Origin: Rhodanobacter sp. DHG33
Lineage (GTDB): Bacteria > Pseudomonadota > Gammaproteobacteria > Xanthomonadales > Rhodanobacteraceae
DNA length: 64,000 bases
Direction: 5' to 3'
NCBI RefSeq assembly: GCF_014843005.1
Contig: NZ_JACYXM010000010.1
Coordinates: 1-64,000, forward strand
Shown here: one piece after another, positions 44,916 through 53,708 of the stretch
Numbering within the stretch: the stretch's first letter is position 1
Layout: each line of letters begins with the position of its first letter
Program-made: the position numbers and the translations under genes
The notes under the pieces: generated by a model
Told to the model about the DNA's origin: nothing
The model's input: the letters and a program-made list of their open reading frames with translations, nothing else
Database searches by the model: none

Positions 44916-45629
44916 ATGCACAAGGTATGGCTGATGGGAACGACAGTGCTGATGTCGGGCTGGCTGATGGCGGCGCATGCGGCCGACGACAGCGATGCGC
45001 AATGGGCGCAGTCATGCCCAGGCATGGCGGCATGGGCCAAGGTGCAGGAGACCAGGGTCGCCGCGGAGAGGAAAGTGCATCCGCCAGCGAGCCCCAGCCA
45101 GCCGATGCTGCGCAAGGCGTTGTTGCAGATGGGCGACGCGGATGCGAAGGCCCGCAATGCGGCCATCGCTGGCGGCAGCAAGGATCCCGCGCTGTTCAAG
45201 GCGGCGTACGACGTCGATGGCCGCAATTTGCCGCGCATCAGGCAGATCGATGCGGCGCAGGGTTTCCCCACGCCTGCGCAGGTGGGCAGCGATGGCATGC
45301 ATGCGGCATGGCAGCTCGTGCAGCACGCCGACCGCGACCCGGGCTTCCAGGCGCATGTGCTGGAGGAACTGCAGGGCCGCCCCGGCCATGGCGGTGTCGA
45401 CGCGCAGGAGTACGCCACGCTCACCGACCGCGTGCTGCTGGCACAGCACAAGCTGCAGCGCTACGGCACCCAGTTCGACCCCGCGGGTATCAAGGACGGC
45501 GAACTGAAACCCAGCCCCATGGAGGACGCTGGTCGCGTGGACCAGCGTCGCGCTGCTGCGGGCCTTCCGCCGCTGGCCGATTACGAGTGCCTGCTGCGGG
45601 TGGTCTACAAGGTGCCGGCGAAGTCCTGA
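44916..45629 (+). CDS. DUF6624-like exported protein
   Basis: A 237-residue protein with a signal peptide (VWLMGTTVLMSGWLMAAHA) and GGAGGGG upstream. The mature part has the DUF6624 pattern: VDGRNLPRIRQIDAAQGFP, QVGSDGMHAAWQLVQHADRD, then YATLTDRVLLAQHKLQRYGT and a final VDQRRAAAGLPPLADY. The fold and function of this family are unknown. Its 3' end overlaps the convergent ATP-grasp gene by 25 bp. Confidence 0.75.
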   Translation: MHKVWLMGTTVLMSGWLMAAHAADDSDAQWAQSCPGMAAWAKVQETRVAAERKVHPPASPSQPMLRKALLQMGDADAKARNAAIAGGSKDPALFKAAYDVDGRNLPRIRQIDAAQGFPTPAQVGSDGMHAAWQLVQHADRDPGFQAHVLEELQGRPGHGGVDAQEYATLTDRVLLAQHKLQRYGTQFDPAGIKDGELKPSPMEDAGRVDQRRAAAGLPPLADYECLLRVVYKVPAKS

Positions 45630-46534
45630 GTAGCCTGCATTCCGCTGTTCAAGGCGGTCTCTGCCCGAAGCGCTTTGAGCTGCGCGGCGATGGCGCGGGC
45701 ATGTTGCTCCGCGGCGTCGGGCCGGCCGGCAAGAAACAGGAAAGGCTCGATCAGCTCCAGCTCCATGAGCAGGAAGCGGCCGTCCACGACCACGCCATCC
45801 ACCCGTGCGTACGTGATGTCGCCCAGCCCTAATTCAGCGCAGGCCGCCAGCACGTGCCGGGCGGCGGCGAGCATGGCCGCGTCGGGTTCCATGGCATCGG
45901 TGCGGCCGCCGTACTGGCTCTGCACGCGGTAGTCGCCCGCGGCGGGCCGCTTGACGACGGCGTGGCTGAACTCGCCGCCGAAGAACAGCAGCGACCACTC
46001 GCCGTCGTCGACGATGGCCTGCACGAAAGGCTGCAGCAAATATTCGCCTGGCGGCAGCTCAGATACCGCGCGATCGAACGCGGCGTCGCCCGCCGTGCCG
46101 CGCACTGTGCGCCACGCGCCACCGCTGATGCATGGTTTGGCCACAACGTCCTGGCCATGGAACGGAGCCAGGGCATCGCGCAAAGCCCCGTGCGAGGCGA
46201 GCCGGGTGGGAATGATCGGCACTCCGAGCGATTCCAGTTGCAACAGGTAGCGCTTGTCGCTGTTCCAGCGCATCAGTGCTACGGGATTGATGACCGGCAC
46301 GCCCGCGCGCTCGAGCCGGTCCAGCCAGGCAAGGAACGCGTCGTAGTGTTCGAAGTAGTCCCAGATGGTGCGGACCAGCACCGCATCGTGGCGGCCCCAG
46401 TCGACACCGGGATCGTTCCATACGCAAACCTGCGACTGGATGTCGAGCGTCGCAAGCGAAGCTACCAAGTGGGCGTCGTCGGGCTGGACGGCCGGATAGG
46501 CCGCCGAGGTGGCGATGGCAAGCTGGACGGGCAT
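45605..46534 (-). CDS. ATP-grasp family enzyme (RimK/glutathione-synthetase-like)
   Basis: A 309-residue cytoplasmic protein. An N-terminal Rossmann-like part (VLVRTIWDYFEHYDAFLAWL, PVINPVALMRWNSDKRYLL) is followed by an ATP-grasp domain: VVAKPCISGGAWRT (ATP-binding Lys and loop), YLLQPFVQAIVDDGEWSLLF and the metal-binding end YARVDGVVVDGRFLLMELEL. Family members ligate a carboxylate to an amine with ATP. The substrate is unknown. The 241-bp gap to the divergent gene at 46776 shows no convincing promoter or RNA element. Confidence 0.83.
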   Translation of the reverse strand: MPVQLAIATSAAYPAVQPDDAHLVASLATLDIQSQVCVWNDPGVDWGRHDAVLVRTIWDYFEHYDAFLAWLDRLERAGVPVINPVALMRWNSDKRYLLQLESLGVPIIPTRLASHGALRDALAPFHGQDVVAKPCISGGAWRTVRGTAGDAAFDRAVSELPPGEYLLQPFVQAIVDDGEWSLLFFGGEFSHAVVKRPAAGDYRVQSQYGGRTDAMEPDAAMLAAARHVLAACAELGLGDITYARVDGVVVDGRFLLMELELIEPFLFLAGRPDAAEQHARAIAAQLKALRAETALNSGMQATQDFAGTL

Positions 46535-46775
46535 GGGTTGCTCTCCAAGATCATGGAAAGGGCGCCCTTGCCGAGGTCATCACGAGCCAAGCGTGGCGGA
46601 TCGTGATCCGTCGCAGCACCCCTTGGCCCGGACGGCGCGCAGAAGGTTTCCGGCGCGCCAAACGTGTGCAGTTTCCTTGCGGCCCTGCAGCGTGTCAATT
46701 TGCCGATGCGGCAGCGCCCTGCATGGAGAGCGTATGCTCGCGCGGTCCCCATCGCCTGCATGAAGGCACCACGAC

Positions 46776-47528
46776 GTGTTGATCCACTGGACTCATCTCT
46801 GGCCGTCCATGCTGGCCTCCTTCCTCGCTTCGCTTGTGGAATGCGTAGAAGCTCTGACCGTGGTGCTGGCGGTAGGCGCGGTGCGCGGCTGGCGCAGCGC
46901 ATTGGCCGGCAGTGCGTCGGGCTTGGCGGCATTGCTGTTGCTGGTCGTGGCCTTGGGCCACGCGCTCACCCGCATCCCGCTGCAGAAACTGCAGCTGGTG
47001 GTGGGCGGCCTGCTGCTGCTGTTCGGCATGCGCTGGTTGCGCAAGGCTGTGCTGCGCGCGGCGGGCGTGCTCGCGCTGCACGACGAGGCGGCGATCTACG
47101 AACGCGAGGCACAGGCGCTGCGCGAACAGGCTGTCGCTGCGCATGCGTGGGACAAGCTGGCCTTCGCGGCAGCGTTCAAGATCACCGTGCTCGAAGGCGT
47201 CGAGGTGGTGTTCATCGTGCTCGCCATCGGCGCCGGCCGTCCCGACCTGCTGTGGCCGGCCAGCCTGGGCGCGCTCGCTGCATTGCTGGTGGTGGCGGCG
47301 CTGGGCGTGGCGGTGCACAAGCCGCTGGCGCGCGTGCCGGAGAACACCTTGAAGTTCGCGGTGGGCGTGTTGCTGTGCGCGTTCGGCACGTACTGGGCGG
47401 GCGAGGGCATGGGCTATGCGTGGCCGGGTGCGGACGGCGCCATTCCGCTGCTCATGTGCGCCTTCCTGGCAGTGGCGATGCTGTGCGTCGCCGGATGCCG
47501 GCGCATGGCGGCGGGAGTCGCCCGATGA
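46776..47528 (+). CDS. Predicted metal permease with two ExxE motifs (COG4280/FTR1-like)
   Basis: A 250-residue, six- to seven-span membrane protein starting at GTG 46776. It is an internal duplication: SLVECVEALTVVLAVG (Glu22/Glu25) in the first half and TVLEGVEVVFIVLAIG (Glu140/Glu143) in the second. The paired ExxE motifs inside helices recall the REGLE motifs of FTR1-type iron permeases and other cation exchangers. A charged amphipathic loop separates the halves (DEAAIYEREAQALREQ). Transport of iron or manganese is an inference. The start codon of the next gene overlaps its stop (ATGA). Confidence 0.7.
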   Translation: MLIHWTHLWPSMLASFLASLVECVEALTVVLAVGAVRGWRSALAGSASGLAALLLLVVALGHALTRIPLQKLQLVVGGLLLLFGMRWLRKAVLRAAGVLALHDEAAIYEREAQALREQAVAAHAWDKLAFAAAFKITVLEGVEVVFIVLAIGAGRPDLLWPASLGALAALLVVAALGVAVHKPLARVPENTLKFAVGVLLCAFGTYWAGEGMGYAWPGADGAIPLLMCAFLAVAMLCVAGCRRMAAGVAR

Positions 47529-47731
47529 GCTGGCTGCGTACGATCCTGGCCGAACTCTGGGGCCTGTTCGTCGACGACGGCCGCTATGCATTCGCCATCG
47601 TGGCGTGGCTGCTGCTGGCGTGGCTGGCGCTGCCGCTGTTGCGGCTTGGCGGCGGTTGCAACGCGCTGGTGTTCGCGGCCGGCCTGCTCGCGATCCTGGC
47701 CGAGAACGTGTTGCGCCGCGCGCGACGTTGA
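47525..47731 (+). CDS. Small membrane protein coupled to the ExxE permease
   Basis: A 68-residue protein with two hydrophobic helices (YAFAIVAWLLLAWLALPLL and CNALVFAAGLLAILAENVL) and an Arg-rich end. Its ATG overlaps the permease TGA, so it is likely made in fixed ratio and may be a small subunit. No family recognised. Confidence 0.7.
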   Translation: MSWLRTILAELWGLFVDDGRYAFAIVAWLLLAWLALPLLRLGGGCNALVFAAGLLAILAENVLRRARR

Positions 47732-47751
47732 GCCCGGAACGGTGCCGGGTT

Positions 47752-48081
47752 CTAGCCGGCGTCGTCCCAGAACACTTCGACCGCATCGGGGTTCATGAAA
47801 CCCCAGATGGGCGTGCCAAGCCGCACCAGGCCTGTGCGGATGCGGTGGGTGCATTCGTCGTACGCGGAAATGCGATAGACCAGCTGGTACCTCGAGGTGG
47901 TGAACCACATCGACAGCGGCAAAGACAGCCAGACGGCATTGGACTTTGCCTGCAGGATGCGCAGCTTGTTGGCGCTGGCCCAGTCCTGCAGCAGGGCCTT
48001 CGCGTTCGCGTAGTGGCGCCAGGTCAGGTAGGTCGCTGCGACGATCACTACCACCAGCAACAAAGGCGCGGTCTTGCCCAT
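47752..48081 (-). CDS. Single-span membrane protein of unknown function
   Basis: A 109-residue protein with one N-terminal membrane helix (APLLLVVVIVAATYLTW). A mixed alpha/beta domain follows (LRILQAKSNAVWLSLPLSMW, SRYQLVYRISAYDECTHRIR). The pattern is like small anchored proteins with a steroid- or signal-like exterior domain, but I cannot assign it. Tail-to-tail with the gene at 47525. Confidence 0.65.
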   Translation of the reverse strand: MGKTAPLLLVVVIVAATYLTWRHYANAKALLQDWASANKLRILQAKSNAVWLSLPLSMWFTTSRYQLVYRISAYDECTHRIRTGLVRLGTPIWGFMNPDAVEVFWDDAG

Positions 48082-48194
48082 CGTGTATCCCCCGGTTTCC
48101 CCGTGCGAAGCGTGGGCCGTGCCGTGCGGCGGCGCAAGTCGTCCCTGCCGTCAGGGACTGGTCGAACCCCGGCTCGCCATGCCAAGGTTGCCGG

Positions 48195-49529
48195 ATGACG
48201 AACGAAACCAGCTCCCCTGCCTACCTGCGCCGGCTCGGCGTATGGGACGGCGCGATGATCGTGGTCGGCGGCGTGATCGGCGCCGGCATCTTCCGCACGC
48301 CGGCCACGGTGGCGGAACGCACGGCGTCCGGCCTGCCGCTGCTGGCGGTGTGGGTGCTGGGCGGGCTGCTCACGCTCACCGGCGTGTTGTGCTACGCGGA
48401 ACTGGGCTCGCGGCGGCCGCACGCGGGCGGCATCTATCTCTACATTCGCGAGGCTTTCGGTTCGCTGCCGGGCTTTCTGTTCGGCTGGGCGATGGCGCTG
48501 ATCAACTATCCCGGCAGCGTGGCGGCGGTGGCCACCACGTTCGCCGATTATTTCTGCAAGGCGCTGGACCTGCCGCTGCCGTGGGTGAAGCCGGTGGGTG
48601 TGGCTGCGATCGTGTTCATCGTGGGCGTGAACCTCACCGGCATCCGCGCCGGCGCGATGATGCAGAACATTTTCGCGGTGCTGAAGCTCACCGCGATCGC
48701 GATGCTGGTGGCAGTGGGTCTGGCGTTGGCGCACGGCCATCTCGGCGGCGTACTGGCGACCGACACCACGCATCCGGTGTCCGGGGGCGCCTTCGTGGGA
48801 GCGTTGCTGCCGGTGTTGTTCACTTATGGCGGCTTTCATTATTTGAACGATCTCGCCGGCGAGGTGCGCGATCCGCAGCGCACGCTGCCGCGCGCCTTGC
48901 TGCTCGGCATGCTGGGCGTGGTGCTGGCTTATGTGCTGGCGAACGTGGCCTACCTCACCGGCCTGGGCCATGCGGGACTGGCCGGCAGCTCCGCGCCTGC
49001 GGCCGACCTGATGCGCCGCCTGTTCGGCGAGACCGGCGCGAAGGTGATGGCGATCGGCATCGCCTGTTCCACCTTCGGCTATTGCAGCATCGCCATCGCC
49101 GGCGGCGCGCGCGTGATGCAGACCATGGGCGCGGACGGCATGCTGTTCCGCGCGGTGGGCTACATCGACCCGCGCACGCGCACGCCGCAGGTGGCGCTTG
49201 TCGTGCTGGGTGCGTGGACCGTGGTGCTGGTGTTGTGGGGCAACTTCGGCCAGCTGGTGGACTACACCGCCGTGGGCGAGTGGCTGGGCCACGCCGTCGG
49301 CATCGGCACGCTGTTCTGGTATCGCTGGAAGTTCGTGGACGAACCCGCGCCGTACCGCGTGCCGCTGTTTCCGCTGATGCCGCTGGTGTTCGTGCTCACT
49401 GTGACGGGCGTGATCGTCGCCACCGCGATTTCCTCGCCGCACGATGCGGGCATGAGTCTGCTCATCATTGCGCTGGGTGCGCCGGTGTACTGGCTGTGGC
49501 AGTGGTGGCAGCGCCGGTCGGCGGCGTGA
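48195..49529 (+). CDS. APC-family amino acid permease
   Basis: A 444-residue transporter with about 12 spans. The helix-1 unwound motif VVGGVIGAGIFRTPATV binds the amino acid backbone in this family. AELGSRRPHAGGIYLYIREA and the FTYGGFHYLNDLAGEVRDPQ loop are typical of LAT/cationic-type APC members. Specificity cannot be read. The ATG at 48195 directly precedes the conserved cytoplasmic start. Confidence 0.9.
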   Translation: MTNETSSPAYLRRLGVWDGAMIVVGGVIGAGIFRTPATVAERTASGLPLLAVWVLGGLLTLTGVLCYAELGSRRPHAGGIYLYIREAFGSLPGFLFGWAMALINYPGSVAAVATTFADYFCKALDLPLPWVKPVGVAAIVFIVGVNLTGIRAGAMMQNIFAVLKLTAIAMLVAVGLALAHGHLGGVLATDTTHPVSGGAFVGALLPVLFTYGGFHYLNDLAGEVRDPQRTLPRALLLGMLGVVLAYVLANVAYLTGLGHAGLAGSSAPAADLMRRLFGETGAKVMAIGIACSTFGYCSIAIAGGARVMQTMGADGMLFRAVGYIDPRTRTPQVALVVLGAWTVVLVLWGNFGQLVDYTAVGEWLGHAVGIGTLFWYRWKFVDEPAPYRVPLFPLMPLVFVLTVTGVIVATAISSPHDAGMSLLIIALGAPVYWLWQWWQRRSAA

Positions 49530-49707
49530 ACGGCTCCGGCTGCTTGCCGGCGTGGGTTTGCGCGCTGGATTGATTGCCATCGCCGGTGCTGCGTTCGCGG
49601 GTTTCGTCGACGCGGCACGCAATGCATGTGCGGAGTGACGACGAGGGCCGCGATGCCGTGGCTGTCGGCGGGGTTATGCTTGCGGATCGATTTCTTCGGA
49701 GCCGCCC

Positions 49708-50478
49708 ATGTGCCTGATCGCTTTCGCCTGGCAGGCGCACCCGCGCTGGCGGCTGGTGCTGGCCGGCAATCGCGACGAATTCCACGCGCGGCCCAGTGCG
49801 GAGCTGGCGCGCTGGGCCGACTTGCCCATCGTCGCCGGGCGCGATCTTGAAGCCGGCGGCACGTGGCTGGGCGCGACGGATGGCGGGCGCTGCTGCGTGG
49901 TCACCAACGTGCGCGATCCACGCGATCCGCAGCAGGGCGCCTCGCGCGGCCTGCTCGTCAGCGACTATCTTGCAGGCGATGCGGACGCGACAGTGCACGC
50001 GGAGCGGTTGCGTGCCCGTGCCGGGGACTATCGTCCCTTCAACCTGCTTACGTTCGATGCGCATGCCGCGTTCTATCTGGGCAATCGCCCGGAGTCCCGT
50101 GCCGAGGCGGTGAGTCCCGGCGTGCATGGTCTGTCGAACGCGGATTTCAATACGCCGTGGCCAAAGACGCGCGCGTTGATGGCGCGCCTGGATGCGTGGC
50201 TGGCCGATCGCCGCGAGGAGGATTTCGCGCCGCTGTTCAGCGCGCTCGCCGACGAGCGGCAGGCACCCGATGCGGACCTGCCCGATACCGGCGTGGGCCT
50301 GGAGCGCGAGCGCTGGCTTTCCAGTGCCTTCATCCGCGGCGAACACTACGGCACGCGCGCGAGCACGGTGGTGGCGATCGGCCACGATGGGTCAGGGGTG
50401 ATCGTCGAGCGGCGCTTCGGGCCGGAGGGCCGCTTCCTTGGCGAGAGCCGGCTGTCCCTCGGAACGCAGGGCTCCTAG
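49708..50478 (+). CDS. NRDE (TANGO2-like) family protein
   Basis: A 256-residue protein starting MCLIAFAWQAHP with the name-giving LAGNRDEFHARPS and GGTWLGATDGGRCCVVTNVR. Cys2 and the fold suggest an N-terminal-nucleophile-like hydrolase, and eukaryotic TANGO2 is linked to haem or lipid handling, but the bacterial role is unknown. The stop codon TAG shares bases with the stop of the convergent ychJ gene in a CTAG palindrome. Confidence 0.9.
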   Translation: MCLIAFAWQAHPRWRLVLAGNRDEFHARPSAELARWADLPIVAGRDLEAGGTWLGATDGGRCCVVTNVRDPRDPQQGASRGLLVSDYLAGDADATVHAERLRARAGDYRPFNLLTFDAHAAFYLGNRPESRAEAVSPGVHGLSNADFNTPWPKTRALMARLDAWLADRREEDFAPLFSALADERQAPDADLPDTGVGLERERWLSSAFIRGEHYGTRASTVVAIGHDGSGVIVERRFGPEGRFLGESRLSLGTQGS

Positions 50479-50876
50479 AGCAACTCGCCGTCCACGTAAT
50501 ACCAGCGGTCCGCCTCGCGCACGAAACGGCTGATTTCGTGCTGGCGTTGGGCGCTGCCACCGGCGAGGCGATAGCGGGCCACGAATTCCACCGTGGCGTG
50601 ATCGGCGTCGAGCAGCTGTTCGCCACGCACGTCCAGCCCCAGCCAGGTTGGCGCGGGCTGTTGCGCGCTCAGCCGCAGCGAAGCGGGCCGGGTATCGGCG
50701 TGCCAGGTGCCGAGCAGGTAGTCCTCGCGCTTGAGCACGTAGGCGCTGTAGCGCGAACGCATCAGCTGGGCAGGGCTGCTGGCTGCTGCGGCGCCGTCGA
50801 GCAGCGGGCCGCAGCAGGTGGCGTAACCGGCCGGGTGGCCGCAGGGGCAAGGTGTGAGGGTGTCGATTGCCTTCAT
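50475..50876 (-). CDS. ychJ: YchJ-family SEC-C zinc-finger protein
   Basis: A 133-residue protein beginning with the zinc-binding SEC-C motif CPCGHPAGYATCCGPLL. The YchJ domain follows (SPAQLMRSRYSAYVLKREDYL, LGTWH, ATVEFVARYR, HEISRFVREADRWYYVDG), an NTF2-like fold of unknown role. It ends in the CTAG shared with the NRDE gene. Confidence 0.9.
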   Translation of the reverse strand: MKAIDTLTPCPCGHPAGYATCCGPLLDGAAAASSPAQLMRSRYSAYVLKREDYLLGTWHADTRPASLRLSAQQPAPTWLGLDVRGEQLLDADHATVEFVARYRLAGGSAQRQHEISRFVREADRWYYVDGELL

Positions 50877-50895
50877 GCCACCCCGGCGCAGACGC

Positions 50896-51093
50896 TCAGG
50901 CGGGGCGGCCGCGCAGCACGCGGGCAGGCAGCATCAGGAGTGCGCCGAGGAAGGCGAACACCGCGCCTACGGTGATGCCCACCAGCCGGAACGGCAGGCA
51001 GATCAGCCACACGATGGGGTAAAGCACCAGCGCCAGCAGCGCGATCGGCCAGCAGAACACCAGCAGCAAGAGCCAGAGCAGGAAAGCGGCCAT
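50896..51093 (-). CDS. Small double-span membrane protein
   Basis: A 65-residue, almost wholly hydrophobic protein (MAAFLLWLLLLVFCWPIALL, then LVGITVGAVFAFLGALLMLP) with GAGG seven bases before the ATG, which supports translation. It lies 19 bp upstream of ychJ on the same strand. No family recognised. Confidence 0.62.
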   Translation of the reverse strand: MAAFLLWLLLLVFCWPIALLALVLYPIVWLICLPFRLVGITVGAVFAFLGALLMLPARVLRGRPA

Positions 51094-51181
51094 GACATGA
51101 CCTCAGGAGAGGATGGATGGCAAAACTGTAGCGCGATTCGCGACGCGCTGCGCAGTGTCTTTCGGCACCCCGCAGCTGTGC

Positions 51182-51760
51182 TCACATCACCGGCTTCGCG
51201 CCGATCAGCAGTGCGTGCAGCCAGAACGCGAAAGCCGCCCAGGCCACCACGCCGACGACGACGGTGAGGGCCGTGCCCTTGAGCGTGCCGGGCGGGTACA
51301 CCGTGCCCTCGCGGCGGTCGCGGCGGCGCGAGGGGGCGAACAGCGCCACGGCCCACAGCAGAAAGGCGCCGAACAGCACCACGTCGTGCAGCATGCCGGT
51401 GGCGAGCAGATGGCCGAATGCCCATGTCTTCACCGCCAGTACCTGCGGATGATGCAGGCGCGCCTTGATGCCGTTGCGCGGCACCCGTGCGGCGGCGAGC
51501 AGCACGAAAGCCACCAGGGTGAACAGTGCGTTGAGCCGCATCAGCCACAGCGGCGGCGAGTACAGCAGCACCGGCGTGTGCCGCGCCAGCCCGAAGCCCC
51601 AGCAGATCAGCACAAAGCCGACCAGCGATATCAGCGCGTACAGACCTTTCCAACGCGTCGGGCCCAGCCGGGCGATCTGCTTCGCACGCCAGTCATCGGC
51701 AAAGATGCGCAGCGAATGCATGCCGAGAAAAAGCACGAGACCGAGGATCAGCACAGGCAT
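51182..51760 (-). CDS. NnrU-family membrane protein
   Basis: A 192-residue, five- to six-span protein: MPVLILGLVLFLGMHSLRIF, WKGLYALISLVGFVLICWGF and the conserved region LHHPQVLAVKTWAFGHLLAT. The family is tied to denitrification in some alphaproteobacteria and to carotenoid isomerase Z-ISO in plants, a haem-dependent enzyme. No nitrogen-oxide genes are nearby, so the role here is unknown. The start at 51760 opens directly on helix 1. Confidence 0.85.
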   Translation of the reverse strand: MPVLILGLVLFLGMHSLRIFADDWRAKQIARLGPTRWKGLYALISLVGFVLICWGFGLARHTPVLLYSPPLWLMRLNALFTLVAFVLLAAARVPRNGIKARLHHPQVLAVKTWAFGHLLATGMLHDVVLFGAFLLWAVALFAPSRRRDRREGTVYPPGTLKGTALTVVVGVVAWAAFAFWLHALLIGAKPVM

Positions 51761-51812
51761 GGCAGGCGGCTCCGCAGGCGGTATCGCGGAGTATAGGCGG
51801 CCGCGCGCAGCG

Positions 51813-52364
51813 TCACGAGTGCGGTGCGACCCGTACGGCCAGCGCCAGCGCGTCGCCGTGCAACACCAGCGTGCCGCTTCCGGGTCGCCATGCGTCGCCC
51901 GCGTGCAGCGGACCTTCGGCGGTATCGATGTTGCCCCGCATGCAGTACACCAGCGCGATGCCGGCATCGGCGTGCCGTGTACCCGCGCCGTGCCACGCTT
52001 CGATGTCGCCGCGCATGCGGTCGCGGCGCAGCATCAGGTTGAAGTCGCGGCTGGGTCCGCCAGCCAGCGTCACGTCCACGCCGGTTTCGCCGCGGAACGC
52101 GAAGGGCATGCCTGGCGTGGTGAGGGCGTGGTGGTGCCCGTCGTCCATCTTCATCGTGAAGCCGGCACCGTCGAGCAGGGCGATCACGCGGTCGATACCG
52201 GGGAAGGCGGAGAACGGCGCGGCGCTTTCCACCTCGGCAACGCTCACGCGCCAGAGGAAATCGTCCATGCCTGCGCCGGGCGGATGGATGGCCAGTTCGC
52301 GGGTGCGGCCCAGGCCGTTCTTCCATGGCGTGGCCGGGCAATCGGCAAGTCGGAGGATGGGCAT
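51813..52364 (-). CDS. HutD/Ves-family cupin protein
   Basis: A 183-residue cupin-like protein. LADCPATPWKNGLGRTRELA and DDFLWRVSVAEVESAAPFSA are the HutD signature, followed by FPGIDRVIALLDGAGFTM and GGPSRDFNLMLRRD. HutD is linked to histidine-utilisation control and Ves to cold stress in E. coli; no hut genes are visible here. The ATG at 52364 gives the conserved N-terminus (MPILRLADC). Confidence 0.85.
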   Translation of the reverse strand: MPILRLADCPATPWKNGLGRTRELAIHPPGAGMDDFLWRVSVAEVESAAPFSAFPGIDRVIALLDGAGFTMKMDDGHHHALTTPGMPFAFRGETGVDVTLAGGPSRDFNLMLRRDRMRGDIEAWHGAGTRHADAGIALVYCMRGNIDTAEGPLHAGDAWRPGSGTLVLHGDALALAVRVAPHS

Positions 52365-52502
52365 CGTCGAAACCGCGGTCGATGGTTTGCGCCGGAGCGT
52401 CGCATGGTGGCACGAGGGCGGTTCGGCTGCTCTCGCTTCGAGACGAGGGATCGGCATCCAGTCGTTGCCCCGCGGCCGGGCGCGGGGCAACGGCTCAGGC
52501 CA

Positions 52503-53669
52503 TCAACGCATGATGCCGGTGTGTCCCAGCGAATAGCGGCCCGGCTGCGGCCACACTGCGAGGCCGTGCGGCTCGGCGCCGACCTTGATGATGCGCACCT
52601 TGCCGGTAGCGGTGTCGAAGGCGTAGACGACGTCGTCGAAGCGGCCGGAGAGCCACAGCGTCTTGCCGTCCGCGCTGACGTTGCCCATGTCCGGGCTGCC
52701 GCCGCCAGGGATTGGCCAGTTGGCGACGACCTTGCGCGTGGCGAAGTCGATCACCGACACGCTGCCGGGTCCGTGGCGCGGGCCGTGCACCTTGTTGGAG
52801 CCGCGGTTGGCGACGTACAGCCTGGTGGCGTCGCGGCTGGGGTATTCGCCGTGCGTGCCGATGCCGGTCTTGATGAAGCCGATCTTGGTGAAGCTGTCGC
52901 CGTCGATCAGGAACACGCCGTCGGCCATCATGTCGGCCACGTAGAACACCTTGCCGTCGGGCGAGACGCGGATGTCCTGCGGCATGCCGTGCTTGTCGAG
53001 TTCGAGATAGCCAAGCACCTTGTGGTTGACCATGTCGATCTTGGTCAGCTTGCCGCCGAACTCGCAGGTGAAGATCGCGTAGCGGCCGTCGATGGCGAAG
53101 TCGGCGTGGTTGATGCCCTTGCACTCGGGCGCGTTCACGCTGAACTTCAGCGCCATCGTGTGCGGGTCGCGGAAATCCAGCCGTGCGTGCGCCTCGGCCA
53201 CCACGATGGCGTACTTGCCGTCGGGGGTGAAGTACATGTTGTACGGGTCGTCCACCGGAATCGCCTGGCCGGGCTTGCCGGTCTTCGGATTGATGGGCGT
53301 GAGGCTGCCGTCGTTGTGGCCTTCGGCGTTGTTGGTGACCCACAGCGTCTGGAGGTCGTACGCGGGCACCACGTGCTGCGGGCTGCGGCCGACCTTGAAG
53401 GTGTCGACCACCTTGTAGGTGGCGGGGTCGATCACGGTGACGCTGTCGCCGCGCAGGTTCGGCACGTAGATGCGCTGCAGCGCGCCGGCCACGGCCGGGC
53501 TGAACATGTTGAAGCCCGCCTGGCTGTACATGTCGGCGGGATTCACCACACGCGGCATGCCGGGCACGGTGGTCACGGATTGCGCCAGGGTCGCGGCGGA
53601 GGCGCAGAGGCCGACGAGGGTGCCGGCCAGCAGCGCGAGGCGGGGGAAACGACGGGAACGGTGGGTCAT
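52503..53669 (-). CDS. Exported YVTN/YncE-type beta-propeller protein
   Basis: A 388-residue periplasmic protein with a signal peptide (FPRLALLAGTLVGLCASAAT, cleavage after LAQ). Repeats with the YVTN pattern are visible: IYVPNLRGDSVTVIDPATYK, LWVTNNAEGHNDGSLTPINP, FYVADMMADGVFLIDGD, LYVANRGSNKV and LWLSGRFDDVVYAFDTATGK. Together they make a seven-bladed propeller. The HGPRHGPGSVSVID loop may bind a metal. Such propellers often accompany periplasmic redox enzymes. It is the last gene of a compact minus-strand trio. Confidence 0.85.
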   Translation of the reverse strand: MTHRSRRFPRLALLAGTLVGLCASAATLAQSVTTVPGMPRVVNPADMYSQAGFNMFSPAVAGALQRIYVPNLRGDSVTVIDPATYKVVDTFKVGRSPQHVVPAYDLQTLWVTNNAEGHNDGSLTPINPKTGKPGQAIPVDDPYNMYFTPDGKYAIVVAEAHARLDFRDPHTMALKFSVNAPECKGINHADFAIDGRYAIFTCEFGGKLTKIDMVNHKVLGYLELDKHGMPQDIRVSPDGKVFYVADMMADGVFLIDGDSFTKIGFIKTGIGTHGEYPSRDATRLYVANRGSNKVHGPRHGPGSVSVIDFATRKVVANWPIPGGGSPDMGNVSADGKTLWLSGRFDDVVYAFDTATGKVRIIKVGAEPHGLAVWPQPGRYSLGHTGIMR

Positions 53670-53708
53670 GATCGGTTTCGCTGTGGGAATGGGGAAGCGA
53701 GCGGGCCA

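Noticed and set aside
43587-45451. N-terminal extension of dinB to 45451
   Set aside because: The added residues are antisense to the DUF6624-like gene, which has a signal peptide and strong ribosome-binding site; the polymerase fold begins at RKILHIDMDAF.
46535-46775. A metal riboswitch before the ExxE permease
   Set aside because: I looked for yybP-ykoY or NiCo-like cores and saw no conserved motif order; only short unrelated stems.
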